Positions 41,514 to 50,075 are shown, counted from the stretch's first letter. The stretch: DNA of 54,342 nt from CAYFYJ01 sp964347415 (GCA_964347415.1 CAYFYJ010000014.1:1-54342); one strand, 5' to 3'. Numbers and translations are program-made. The notes: generated by a model from the sequence alone, not told the origin.

Positions 41514-42761
41514 ATGGATAAAAATGAAGAAATCATCGAGAAACTGATGAAAGGAGAGATCAAATTACGTGAAGTCGAAAAATTTACGGATAACGACAGT
41601 AATGTGGCTACGAACATCAGAAGAAGATATCTTGAAAAGAAATACAACATCGACCTAAAAAATATTGGCGGCAGCAGCATAGATTTCAACGATGCTTTTA
41701 ACAGGAACATCGAGAACCCGATCGGATCAACTCAACTTCCTTTAGGTTTTGCGGGCGAATTAAATGTTAATGGAAATTATGCTAAGGGCGATTATCCCAT
41801 ATTATTGGCAACGACTGAAGGCCGTCTAGTCGCTGGAATGTCCCGGGGCATAAAACTATTCAATGAAGTTGGTGGCATAACCACGACTATTATAAAAGAA
41901 GGAATGGCTCGAGCCCCGGTTGTAAGAGTAAAATCTGCCAGAGAAGCCATCAAACTAATAAACTGGATTCATAGTAAAGATGCCTTAAATTTCTTCAAAA
42001 ACGAGTTTCAAAAATCTGCCAAGTACGCCAAACTAAAAGAAGTTAAAGCTTATACTGCCGGCAGATACGTTCACATAAGATTTAAATCGGGCACAGGGGC
42101 GGCAATGGGAATGAACATGGTAACGATCGCATCCCGAAAAACCATTGATTCCATGATATCTAAAGTGAAACAAGATTTAGGATTAGATGTTATTTTTATC
42201 ACTTCGAGTGGTAATTTATGCACTGATAAAAAACCTGCATATATAGATATATTAGAAGGACGAGGTGTTTCTGTTATCGCTGAAGCAACGATCCCAAAAA
42301 AACTTCTCGAGGAAAATTTCAGGGTAACACCAGAAAAGGTATCGGAGCTATGCAGGGTAAAATGTCTTCAGGGCTCAGCCCTGGCAGGTTCACATGGTTT
42401 AAACGCTCATATCGCTAATGTGTTGGCTGCTATGTACATTGCGCATGGTCAAGATCCTGCCCAAATAGTAGAAGGTTCTCAAGCCATTACTGATGCTGTA
42501 GTCGTTGACGGAGATTTGTATGTTTCCTGTTTTCTTCCTGCATTAGAAGTAGGGACTTATGGCGGCGGTACGAAGAGAGAAACGCAGCAAGAAGCCTTGA
42601 GATTAATGGGATTATACGGGGAAGGAGACGATGAAGGTAAAACCAGATTGGCGTTTGCAGAGGTTGTTGCTGCGGCATGTCTTACATCAGAGGTTAATTT
42701 ACTAGCTATAGAGTCTGCTGGCGAGTTAGCCTTCACTCATGGAACTTTGAAAAGAGGATAA
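41514..42761 (+). CDS. hmgA: HMG-CoA reductase, class I
   Basis: 415 aa. Catalytic Glu in LATTEGRLVAGMSRG, Lys in CTDKKPAY, Asp in YIAHGQDPAQ and His in AGELAFTHGTL; NADP-binding GTGAAMGMNMVT (class I). It reduces HMG-CoA to mevalonate. It is followed after one base by ubiX and starts a tight five-gene run (hmgA-ubiX-ubiD-acnX large and small). A TATA-like TTATATA lies about 20 bases before the ATG. Confidence 0.97.
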   Translation: MDKNEEIIEKLMKGEIKLREVEKFTDNDSNVATNIRRRYLEKKYNIDLKNIGGSSIDFNDAFNRNIENPIGSTQLPLGFAGELNVNGNYAKGDYPILLATTEGRLVAGMSRGIKLFNEVGGITTTIIKEGMARAPVVRVKSAREAIKLINWIHSKDALNFFKNEFQKSAKYAKLKEVKAYTAGRYVHIRFKSGTGAAMGMNMVTIASRKTIDSMISKVKQDLGLDVIFITSSGNLCTDKKPAYIDILEGRGVSVIAEATIPKKLLEENFRVTPEKVSELCRVKCLQGSALAGSHGLNAHIANVLAAMYIAHGQDPAQIVEGSQAITDAVVVDGDLYVSCFLPALEVGTYGGGTKRETQQEALRLMGLYGEGDDEGKTRLAFAEVVAAACLTSEVNLLAIESAGELAFTHGTLKRG

Positions 42762-42762
42762 G

Positions 42763-43296
42763 ATGAAAGTAGTCGTTGCTATTACTGGTGCATCTGGTTC
42801 TACGGTAGGCTTAAAGTTAATAGAAGAACTGAAAAAAAAGAAAATAGAAGTTATAACCCTCGTTTCAGAATATGGAAAAAAAGTAATGAAAGAAGAGACT
42901 AACAAAAAAATCAAACCAGATTATGAAGAAGATGATTTGTTCGCTCCAATAGCAAGCAGTTCACAAAAAATCGATGCTTTCATTGTTTGCCCTTGTTCTA
43001 TGAAAACCTTGTCCGCAGTAGCGAATGGCTATTCAAACAATCTGATAACTAGAGTTGCTGATGTTTGTTTGAGAATGAGAAAAAAATTGATACTATGCGT
43101 GAGAGAAACTCCCTATAGTTCAATCCACATAGAAAACATGAAAAAAGTCACTCTGGCCGGAGGTATAGTAATGCCTTTGAACGTGGCCTATTACTTCAAA
43201 CCTAAAACACTTCAAGACGTGACAAACTTTTTTGTCGGCAAAATTTTCGATTTGTTGGATATTGATCATAATCTATACAAGAGGTGGAAAGGATGA
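42763..43296 (+). CDS. ubiX: flavin prenyltransferase UbiX
   Basis: 177 aa. AITGASGSTVGLKLIEEL, FIVCPCSMKTLSAVANGYSNNLITRVADV (split across 28 residues) and LILCVRETPYSSIHIENM are the UbiX hallmarks. It attaches a dimethylallyl group to FMN, giving prFMN needed by UbiD-type decarboxylases. The next gene is such a decarboxylase and overlaps it by ATGA, so the two work together. The prenyl donor would come from the same cluster. Confidence 0.95.
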   Translation: MKVVVAITGASGSTVGLKLIEELKKKKIEVITLVSEYGKKVMKEETNKKIKPDYEEDDLFAPIASSSQKIDAFIVCPCSMKTLSAVANGYSNNLITRVADVCLRMRKKLILCVRETPYSSIHIENMKKVTLAGGIVMPLNVAYYFKPKTLQDVTNFFVGKIFDLLDIDHNLYKRWKG

Positions 43297-44600
43297 GTGT
43301 TAGAGATTTTGTAGATCAACTCGATAGAGAAGGTTTGTTGACTAGAATAAAGAAAGAAGTATCAACCGAGTATGAGATAGCTGCAGTCATAGCTGCAATG
43401 AATGAAAAGCCTGTATTTTTTGAGAATGTTAAAGAATCAGAAATACCAGTCGTAAGCGGATTGGTATCATCGATGGATTTAATAACTAAAGCATTGAATG
43501 TAGAGAAAAATAGAGTAATACAAAAATTATCCGAAGCCATGAACAATCCTGTAAAACCTGAAGTTGTTGGTGAGGGGCCATGCCAAGAAGTAGTAGAAGA
43601 AGATGTTGATTTAACAAAACTTCCCATAATGCGATTCACAGAAAAAGATGGCGGTAAATACGTGACTTCTGCCATTGCTGTAATTAAAGATCCTGAACTC
43701 GGAAGAAACACATGCTTTCATCGCCTTATGTTGATCGACAAGAATAAGTTTGTCGCAAGAATTGTCGAAAACAGAGGAACCCATAACGCACTCCAAAAAA
43801 CTGGGGGAGAATTAGACATAGCCTTTTGCTTTGGTAATCCCACATCAGTTTTATTATCTGCAGCAACTTCCTTAGCTCCTGGTGTGGATGAATTGGGAAT
43901 GGCCAACGCATTACAAAGACTAGAATTAGTTAAGTGTAAGACTATAGACGTTGAAGTTCCAAAAGATTGTGAAATAGTTTTGGAAGGTAGAATAACTAAA
44001 CAAATGACAACAGAAGGACCATTCTTGGATTTGACAGGAATAGTCGATAAAGCAAGACAACAACCAATTGTTGAGATAAAATGCATAACTCACAGAAAAG
44101 ATCCTATTTTCCAAACGATACTTGCTGGTAAGAATGAACATAAATTCCTGATGGGATTTCCAAGAACTCCGACTATCTTCAATGAAGTTAACAAAGTATG
44201 TGAGTGTAAAGATGTTTACATAACACCTGGTGGTTGCAGCTGGCTTCATGCTGTCGTACAAATAAACAAGAAAAATCCCGACGATGGAAAAAAAGCAATA
44301 GAGGCCGCTTTCAAAGGACATACATCTTTGAAACATTGCGTGATCGTGGATGAAGACATAAATATATATGATCCACACGATGTTGAGTGGGCCATTGCAA
44401 CTAGATTCCAGGCACACAGAGATGCTGTAATATTGCAAGATCAACGAGGTTCATCTCTTGACCCTTCTGGAGATTTGAGTGAAGGAAAGAAAGCAAGGAC
44501 AACTAAGATGGGTTTGGACGCAACAATCCCTGAAACAGGAACTGGTAAAGGATTTGAAAAACAAAACTATAGAAAAGTCAATTTAGATGATTATACGTGA
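43293..44600 (+). CDS. UbiD-family decarboxylase, probable trans-anhydromevalonate 5-phosphate decarboxylase
   Basis: 435 aa. UbiD fold: LRFT-type MRFTEKDGGKYVTSAIAVI, ENRGTHNALQKTGGELDIA, EIVLEGRITKQMTTEGPFLDLTG (the E-G-P-F segment holds the catalytic Glu), ILAGKNEHKFLMGFPRTPTI and SSLDPSGDL. In the archaeal mevalonate pathway described in Aeropyrum this enzyme yields isopentenyl phosphate. The neighbours (UbiX, the AcnX pair, IPK) make that assignment far more likely than a ubiquinone or aromatic role. Start at the ATG overlapping the ubiX stop. Confidence 0.9.
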   Translation: MSVRDFVDQLDREGLLTRIKKEVSTEYEIAAVIAAMNEKPVFFENVKESEIPVVSGLVSSMDLITKALNVEKNRVIQKLSEAMNNPVKPEVVGEGPCQEVVEEDVDLTKLPIMRFTEKDGGKYVTSAIAVIKDPELGRNTCFHRLMLIDKNKFVARIVENRGTHNALQKTGGELDIAFCFGNPTSVLLSAATSLAPGVDELGMANALQRLELVKCKTIDVEVPKDCEIVLEGRITKQMTTEGPFLDLTGIVDKARQQPIVEIKCITHRKDPIFQTILAGKNEHKFLMGFPRTPTIFNEVNKVCECKDVYITPGGCSWLHAVVQINKKNPDDGKKAIEAAFKGHTSLKHCVIVDEDINIYDPHDVEWAIATRFQAHRDAVILQDQRGSSLDPSGDLSEGKKARTTKMGLDATIPETGTGKGFEKQNYRKVNLDDYT

Positions 44601-44604
44601 TGTC

Positions 44605-45804
44605 ATGTACCTGACAAAAGAAGAAGAAAGAATGTTGGACGGGGAATATGGGAATGCAGTAAAAAAATCTATGGAGATACTCACAGCTTTAGGCGATATT
44701 TACGGTGCTCAAAACCTGATAAAGGTTGGGTCAGTTCAAATTGCAGGCGTTTCTTATCATAATCTTGGGGATGCCGGATTAGAATTCTTGGATGAACTTG
44801 CGAAAGACGGTAGAGTTAGAGTTATCACGACTTTGAATCCTGCAGGAATGGATTTAGAGAATTGGAGAAACCTTGGGATATCAGAAGAATTCGCAAGAAA
44901 ACAGAATCTTGTGATAGAAGCCTTCAGAAAAATGGGTGTAATAGTTTCTTGTACTTGCACACCTTACCTTATAGGTAACTTACCAAGATACAGAGAACAT
45001 ATCGCATGGGCTGAATCTTCTGCAGTTACGTTTGCTAATTCTGTAATCGGGGCGATGACTAACAGGGAAGGTGGGCCCTCAGCTTTGGCTGCTGCTTTTA
45101 TCGGTAAAACGCCGATGTACGGGTTGCATCTAGAAAAAAACAGAATTCCAGATATTCATGTTGAAGTTAACACAGAGTTAAAAAAATTTTCTGACTGGGG
45201 AGCCCTTGGACATTGCATCGGAAAAAATGCCAACAATAAGATACCTTACATAACTGGGATAAAAGAAGCAGGGCTGGAAGAACTAAAATCATTCTGTGCT
45301 TCTGTGGTAACATATGGCTCCAAACCATTATTTTATATCAAAGGAATAACTCCGGGCTCTGAAAAACATGAAACACCAAAAGAAAAAATTACTGTTACTA
45401 AAGAAGACATAAAAAAAGCTTACGATGAAATCAACGACGATATAGATACTATAGAATTTGTATGCGTGGGCTGTCCACATTCTTCAATCAAAGAGATTTC
45501 ACAAGTTGCAGGACTTTTGAAAGACAAAAAAGTATCACCTGACGTCGAGTTCTGGGTAGCGACTTCAAGACCCGTCAAACACTTGTCTGATATAAGAGGT
45601 TACACAAAAATAATTGAAGATGCTGGTGGGAAATTTGCTTGTGATACCTGTCTAGCAGTCGCCCCATTGAAAGGGAGGTTTAAATCTGTCGCTACAACTT
45701 CTGCTAAAGGATGTTATTATTCCCGAGGAAAAAACAACATGTTGACGAAACTCGGTAATTTAGAAGAATGTATTAATGCTGCGGTGAGTGGAAAATGGAG
45801 CTGA
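44605..45804 (+). CDS. phosphomevalonate dehydratase large subunit (AcnX)
   Basis: About 399 aa, aconitase-X large subunit. MYLTKEEERMLDGEYG at the N-terminus is typical. Candidate [4Fe-4S] ligands are in IVSCTCTPYL, CVGCPHSSIKEI and FACDTCLAVAPL; TTSAKGCYYSRGKN follows. It dehydrates mevalonate 5-phosphate to the trans-anhydro form with the small subunit. An in-frame ATG six codons upstream overlaps the previous stop; the conserved N-terminus favours 44605. Ten-base overlap with the small-subunit gene. Confidence 0.92.
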   Translation: MYLTKEEERMLDGEYGNAVKKSMEILTALGDIYGAQNLIKVGSVQIAGVSYHNLGDAGLEFLDELAKDGRVRVITTLNPAGMDLENWRNLGISEEFARKQNLVIEAFRKMGVIVSCTCTPYLIGNLPRYREHIAWAESSAVTFANSVIGAMTNREGGPSALAAAFIGKTPMYGLHLEKNRIPDIHVEVNTELKKFSDWGALGHCIGKNANNKIPYITGIKEAGLEELKSFCASVVTYGSKPLFYIKGITPGSEKHETPKEKITVTKEDIKKAYDEINDDIDTIEFVCVGCPHSSIKEISQVAGLLKDKKVSPDVEFWVATSRPVKHLSDIRGYTKIIEDAGGKFACDTCLAVAPLKGRFKSVATTSAKGCYYSRGKNNMLTKLGNLEECINAAVSGKWS

Positions 45805-46181
45805 AAGGAAGAATTATTTCAAAAGGAGTAGCAGAGGGAAATGCTTTAGTCACTAATCAGCCTATATCTTTCTACGGTGGTGTTGACCCAGATAGCGGAA
45901 TGATTGTAGAGAAGGGGCATGAATTGGAAGGTAAAGAAATCAAAGAAAAAATACTAATTTTCCCGAACGGTAAGGGATCTACTGTTGGCTCCTACACACT
46001 TTATAGATTAAAGAAGAACGGATTAGCTCCTGCAGGAATGATAAACAAGGAATGTGAAACTGTAGTTGCTGTTGGAGCAATTATCTCAGAAATACCTTGT
46101 GTTGATAAAATCGACATTTCGAAAATTAAAACAGGAGATACAGTTAGGATAGAGAACGATGTTGTTAAGATAAAGATATGA
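45795..46181 (+). CDS. phosphomevalonate dehydratase small subunit (AcnX swivel domain)
   Basis: 128 aa. Swivel domain: GRIISKGVAEGNALV, QPISFYGGVDPDSG, ILIFPNGKGSTVGSYTLYRL (catalytic Ser / phosphate loop) and CETVVAVGAIISEIPCVD. It completes the AcnX active site. Translationally coupled to the large subunit; a 43-base gap follows before IPK. Confidence 0.93.
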   Translation: MELKGRIISKGVAEGNALVTNQPISFYGGVDPDSGMIVEKGHELEGKEIKEKILIFPNGKGSTVGSYTLYRLKKNGLAPAGMINKECETVVAVGAIISEIPCVDKIDISKIKTGDTVRIENDVVKIKI

Positions 46182-46224
46182 AATTAATTTAAGTTTATCT
46201 AATTTTAATCTTTAACTGGTTGAA

Positions 46225-47046
46225 ATGACTGAATTGATACTCGTCAAATTTGGGGGTTCGGTTATAACCGATAAAAGTAAACCCTTCACTGAAGATATTA
46301 ACACGATAAAAAGACTAGCCAAGGAAATACATGAAGCAAGAAAAGAAAGAAAATTCAGACTTATTGTTGGGCATGGTGGCGGTTCCTATCCTCATACACC
46401 AGCTTCTGAATTCAGGACGAAAGATGGGATAATAGATCATCGGAGTTATGAAGGCATAGCTAAAGTTCAAGATGCTGCATCGAGGTTAAATAGGATAATA
46501 GTGGGGGAATTATTGAATGCTGGCGAGAATGCAATGTCAATTCAATTATCAAGTTGTAGCGTTTGTGAGAACGGAAAGATAAAAGAAATGTTCTTAGAGC
46601 CAATCAAAAGATTGCTAGATCTAGATATGATACCCGTCCCTTATGGGGATGTTGGTTTAGACAGGAACAAAGGTTGTTGTATAATATCAACCGAAAGGAT
46701 TTTTGATTACTTAGCAAGGAATCTTACTAGGATTGGCGAGGAATACAAAATCTCAAGGATAATAATGTGTGCAAGGGTTAAAGGAGTTTTTACTGACAAT
46801 CCTGATGTGAATTCCTATGCAGAATTGTTAAAAGAGATAACATCTAAAAACATAAAAGAAATAGAATCTTCTTTAAAAGGATCTTTTGACACAGACGTCA
46901 CAGGTGGTATGTCGCATAAAGTAAAGATGTTGCTAGAATTAGCTAAATCTGGCATCGAATCAGAAGTGATAAATGCAAAGAAACCAGATCTACTCAAAAG
47001 AGCTTTATTAGGCGAGAAGGGGTTAGGAACTATAATTAAGAAATAA
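46225..47046 (+). CDS. ipk: isopentenyl phosphate kinase
   Basis: 273-aa amino-acid-kinase fold. KFGGSVITDKSKPFT, then the diagnostic catalytic His segment IVGHGGGSYPHTPA, VPYGDVGLDRNKGC, CARVKGVFTDNPDV and DVTGGMSHKVKMLLEL. It converts isopentenyl phosphate to IPP, the last step of the archaeal route. Its stop abuts the convergent GGPP synthase stop with no bases between. Confidence 0.95.
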   Translation: MTELILVKFGGSVITDKSKPFTEDINTIKRLAKEIHEARKERKFRLIVGHGGGSYPHTPASEFRTKDGIIDHRSYEGIAKVQDAASRLNRIIVGELLNAGENAMSIQLSSCSVCENGKIKEMFLEPIKRLLDLDMIPVPYGDVGLDRNKGCCIISTERIFDYLARNLTRIGEEYKISRIIMCARVKGVFTDNPDVNSYAELLKEITSKNIKEIESSLKGSFDTDVTGGMSHKVKMLLELAKSGIESEVINAKKPDLLKRALLGEKGLGTIIKK

Positions 47047-48087
47047 TTAAAACTTTCTCTCAATCAAAAATTTTGCAATCGATTCTAGTTTTTTTCTACC
47101 TTCTGTTTCAGGGATTTTTGATTTCATTTTTTCAACAGCATCTTCCATCATTTTTTTGGCATAGTTTTTCGCATAATCTATGGAACCGAGTCTATTCATG
47201 ATACCGATTATTTTTTTCTTTTCTTCTAGTGTAATATCTTTCTTTCCGACCAATTCACGCATTCTATTTTTTTCATCTTCACTCGCATTCTGAAAAGTAT
47301 GCACCAATGTCAGAGTTCTTTTACCTTCTTTTAAATCACCAGCAAAATCTTTACCGTATCCACCACCACCGGTTCCAGGAGCAACTTTAACTTCTTCTTC
47401 AGGCATAGTTAAATTCAAAATATCATCTTGTATCTGGAAAGCAATACCAATGGCGAAACCAAAATTCTTCAATGCTTTAATCTGTTCTTCGGTCCCATTA
47501 GCTATTATCGCCCCTATTGCACAAGGACTCCCACCAGAATAATATCCAGTTTTATTCAACGACATCTTTTCATACCATTCCATCGTGGCTTCTGATAAAT
47601 TTCTGTCTCGTTGGTCGATTTCCATTGCTTGTCCTTCTCCAGTTACCTTGAACATCTCGGTCATTAACTCTGCGATTTTTAATGTTTTTTCAGTTCCCCA
47701 CAAATCTTTCCCAGAGAGTAGTGTTTCATAGACTTTGAAAAAAAGATAGTCACCCATGTTTATTGCATGAGGAGTACCATAAGTCATATGCAAACAAGGA
47801 TTACCCCTTCTGGTTTCTGAAAAATCTTCTATATCGTCATGTATCAGAAAAAAAGTATGAGCTATTTCCAGGGCCGCGCCAGCGATTGTTGTGTCCACTA
47901 CTTTTCCTCCAAGAGCTTCGCATGATAGAGCTATGAGGGCAGGCCTGAATCTCTTCCCGCCATAATCAAAATACTTCCAACAACCATCAAAAAGCACTTG
48001 AGGCATCCCTTCCCTAGGAATATGTTTCTCTATTTCCCGATCGATTAAAGGTTTTATCTCAGTCAATACTTTCTTTATATCTTCCAT
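47047..48087 (-). CDS. geranylgeranyl diphosphate synthase
   Basis: 346-aa trans-prenyltransferase. First Asp-rich motif in TFFLIHDDIEDFSETRRG, second in FQIQDDILNLTMP; GGKRFRPALIAL and DLKEGKRTLTLVH also typical. The residues before the first motif (F-F-L-I) fit a chain-length around C20. After the second motif there is an extra Gly-rich loop (VAPGTGGGGYGKD, ~10 residues longer than usual) before the K-D-x-x-G-D region. Confidence 0.93.
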   Translation of the reverse strand: MEDIKKVLTEIKPLIDREIEKHIPREGMPQVLFDGCWKYFDYGGKRFRPALIALSCEALGGKVVDTTIAGAALEIAHTFFLIHDDIEDFSETRRGNPCLHMTYGTPHAINMGDYLFFKVYETLLSGKDLWGTEKTLKIAELMTEMFKVTGEGQAMEIDQRDRNLSEATMEWYEKMSLNKTGYYSGGSPCAIGAIIANGTEEQIKALKNFGFAIGIAFQIQDDILNLTMPEEEVKVAPGTGGGGYGKDFAGDLKEGKRTLTLVHTFQNASEDEKNRMRELVGKKDITLEEKKKIIGIMNRLGSIDYAKNYAKKMMEDAVEKMKSKIPETEGRKKLESIAKFLIERKF

Positions 48088-48119
48088 TCCAACCAACTTC
48101 TATTTTAAACTATAATATT

Positions 48120-49184
48120 TTAAAGTAAATCCATATCCATGTATTCTAATAATCTTGTAAATTTTCCAGCTTTAATCAATGAGAACAATAAACTGAGTTG
48201 CCCATCGTTAAACGAATGAATTATTTTCTTCGCGGCCAAACCTTTCATTATGGGCCAGGCTAATTTATCTTTCCACATATAATCATAATTTTCCTTCAAG
48301 AATTCTTTCTCATAATTTTCTTCTTTCAAAGATTTTGCACATGCTTGAGCCGCTATTTCTGCCCCGATCAAACCATAAATTAACCCTCCACCGGAAAATG
48401 GTTTTACTTGGGATGCCGCATCCCCGACCAGAAGAATCCTATTCAGGATTGAACTATCTATCAAACCATATCTTATAGTCCCTGCCAGAATTTTTTTACA
48501 TTTAATTTTTCGATTGAACCTCTTCAGGAAAAAATTATCCAGACATTTCATAATATTTTTGTTGGTTGCCAACCCAACTCTTGCCCAGTTTTTATTCTCA
48601 GGTATAACCCATCCAAAGAATTCTGGTGAAATATCAGAATCAAACCACAACTCGACAGTATTGGAATTATAGTTGGACTTTATCGTTGTTTGTACTCCAG
48701 TCAATCTACAGTCTGGTAGCTTTATCCTGGCGGCTCTTGCTACAGCTGAATTTGGACCGTCCGCTCCAATCAAGAGTTTAGTTCTAAGATTCCCTTTACT
48801 TGTTTTCACTTTCAATAATTTTTCTCTTTTATAACCCAGAAACTTTGTTGACATCTTTATTGTTGCGCCAGATAATCCAGCCTTTCTCATCATTTCTTTA
48901 TCAAACTCTTTTCTATCTATAACATAAACACTCTTTCTTGACTTCAATTCCATGTAATTGTTCGAACAATAGAACCTTGATTTCCTTACTCTATTAACAA
49001 CAACTTTCCGAGAAACTTTACTAAGCTCAAATATTCTGTGACTGACCAAACCAGCACATTGAACTGGTGTCCCGACCTCTGGATGTTCTTCAAGGATTAG
49101 AACTTCGAACCCATTTTTTGCAGTTAATTCACCGACTTTACAACCGACGGGACCAGCTCCAACAATGACAATGTCATATATCAT
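48120..49184 (-). CDS. geranylgeranyl reductase-family FAD enzyme
   Basis: 354 aa. N-terminal Rossmann DIVIVGAGPVGCKVGELTA, HPEVGTPVQCAGLVS, LLIGADGPNSAVARA and ILLVGDAASQVKPFSGGGLIYGL. It saturates the double bonds of archaeal lipid chains or polyprenols. It sits between the GGPP synthase and UppS genes in one minus-strand operon. Confidence 0.93.
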   Translation of the reverse strand: MIYDIVIVGAGPVGCKVGELTAKNGFEVLILEEHPEVGTPVQCAGLVSHRIFELSKVSRKVVVNRVRKSRFYCSNNYMELKSRKSVYVIDRKEFDKEMMRKAGLSGATIKMSTKFLGYKREKLLKVKTSKGNLRTKLLIGADGPNSAVARAARIKLPDCRLTGVQTTIKSNYNSNTVELWFDSDISPEFFGWVIPENKNWARVGLATNKNIMKCLDNFFLKRFNRKIKCKKILAGTIRYGLIDSSILNRILLVGDAASQVKPFSGGGLIYGLIGAEIAAQACAKSLKEENYEKEFLKENYDYMWKDKLAWPIMKGLAAKKIIHSFNDGQLSLLFSLIKAGKFTRLLEYMDMDLL

Positions 49185-49185
49185 G

Positions 49186-49887
49186 CTATTTTCCGAAATT
49201 TCTTTTCACATCGTTAAACCATTCTATCGCTCTAATTAAATCTTTCTTCGTGAAATCAGGCCATAGCGTTTCAGTCACGTATAGTTCAGCGTAAGTTGTT
49301 TGCCAGGGTAGAAAGTTCGATAATCTAGACATGCCACCAGTACGTATCACCAAATCAACATCTCCAGAAACGAGCAAGTTTTCTTCTATAGTTTTTTGCG
49401 TTATCTTAATCCTTTTCTTTAAGGCCCTCTTGACTAAATCCTTAACCGCCTTAGTCAATTCATACCGGCCACCATAGGAGATTAAGATGTTCAAGAATTT
49501 TTTGTTGTATTTTTCAGTTTTTCTCATTATCCTCCTCATGATTTTAACAAGACTTTCAGGTAACTTACTGAAGTCACCACAGAACCTAACTCTAATCTCA
49601 TACTTATCTATTCTAGACGCTCTTTCCGTCTCGAATCTGTCCAACTCGTGTTTCAACAGTTTAAGGATTTCTAAGACTTCTCTTCTTGACCTGTTTAGAT
49701 TCTCAGTCGAAAGAACATAGGCAGAAATTTGTTGGACGTTTAACTCTAGACACCAATCCAGGAACTTATCGAAAGTTTGCGTGCCATACTTATGCCCCTC
49801 CCATGGTTTCAAACTATGTTTAATAGCCCATCTTCTATTACCGTCCAATATCACGGCCACATGTTTTGGTATCATTAGACCATTCAT
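49186..49887 (-). CDS. uppS: cis-prenyltransferase, undecaprenyl-diphosphate synthase family
   Basis: 233 aa. PKHVAVILDGNRRWAIKH with the catalytic Asp, SAYVLSTENLNRSRREV, LLISYGGR-type ILISYGGRYELTKAV and DLVIRTGGMSRLSNFLPWQTTYAEL. Makes the long polyprenyl carrier for glycosylation. MIPKHVAV four codons on is an equally good start. The PAP2 phosphatase at 13.5 kb could recycle its product. Confidence 0.95.
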   Translation of the reverse strand: MNGLMIPKHVAVILDGNRRWAIKHSLKPWEGHKYGTQTFDKFLDWCLELNVQQISAYVLSTENLNRSRREVLEILKLLKHELDRFETERASRIDKYEIRVRFCGDFSKLPESLVKIMRRIMRKTEKYNKKFLNILISYGGRYELTKAVKDLVKRALKKRIKITQKTIEENLLVSGDVDLVIRTGGMSRLSNFLPWQTTYAELYVTETLWPDFTKKDLIRAIEWFNDVKRNFGK

Positions 49888-49951
49888 ATAATCACTATAA
49901 CGTTAATTTAAGAAATATTAAGCTTTAAAAATATTATGTTTATCTATTGTA

Positions 49952-49963
49952 AATCAGATAGTA
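49952..49963 (+). repeat. AGATAG element before tRNA-Trp
   Basis: AATCAGATAGTA, directly abutting the tRNA-Trp 5' end. It matches the first part of the intergenic element of the 5.9-13.4 kb region, again in plus orientation. Confidence 0.25.
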
Positions 49964-50075
49964 GGGGTCGTCAGATAGTCTGGTCTAGTCTGCGAGGCTC
50001 CAGCTCTGAATGGAGCTTTGATCCCAAGATGATAGAAGAAACCTCGTCGCGGGTGTTCGAATCACCCCGACCCCA
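49964..50075 (+). tRNA. tRNA-Trp(CCA) with a 37-nt intron
   Basis: Acceptor GGGGTCG/CGACCCC, discriminator A, D-arm with TAGTCTGGTCTAG as in archaeal tRNA-Trp, anticodon stem CGAGG/CCTCG, T-arm GGGTG-TTCGAAT-CACCC. Anticodon CCA at 50000-50002. The intron at 50004-50040 lies at the canonical 37/38 site. A TTTAAAAATATT element about 35 bases upstream is the likely TATA box. The Pcm gene's stop on the other strand begins at the next base. Confidence 0.93.
50004..50040 (+). ncRNA. candidate minimal box C/D guide inside the tRNA-Trp intron
   Basis: TGGAGC (50011-50016) in the intron is complementary to GCTCCA around the anticodon, and the pairing extends to ten bases (49993-50002 with 50011-50020). 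A D'-like TTGA lies at 50018-50021. The fifth base upstream of it, G50013, faces C34 (50000), exactly the N-plus-5 rule for 2'-O-methylation. A C-like ATGATAG (50029, 5 of 7) and a D box CTGA (50006) are also present. Haloarchaeal tRNA-Trp introns do this with ~100 nt; 37 nt would be a very reduced form. Confidence 0.5.

Noticed and set aside
42763..44600. Ubiquinone or aromatic-acid metabolism for the UbiX/UbiD pair
   Set aside because: Flanking hmgA, AcnX subunits and IPK fit the mevalonate role; no quinone genes are nearby.
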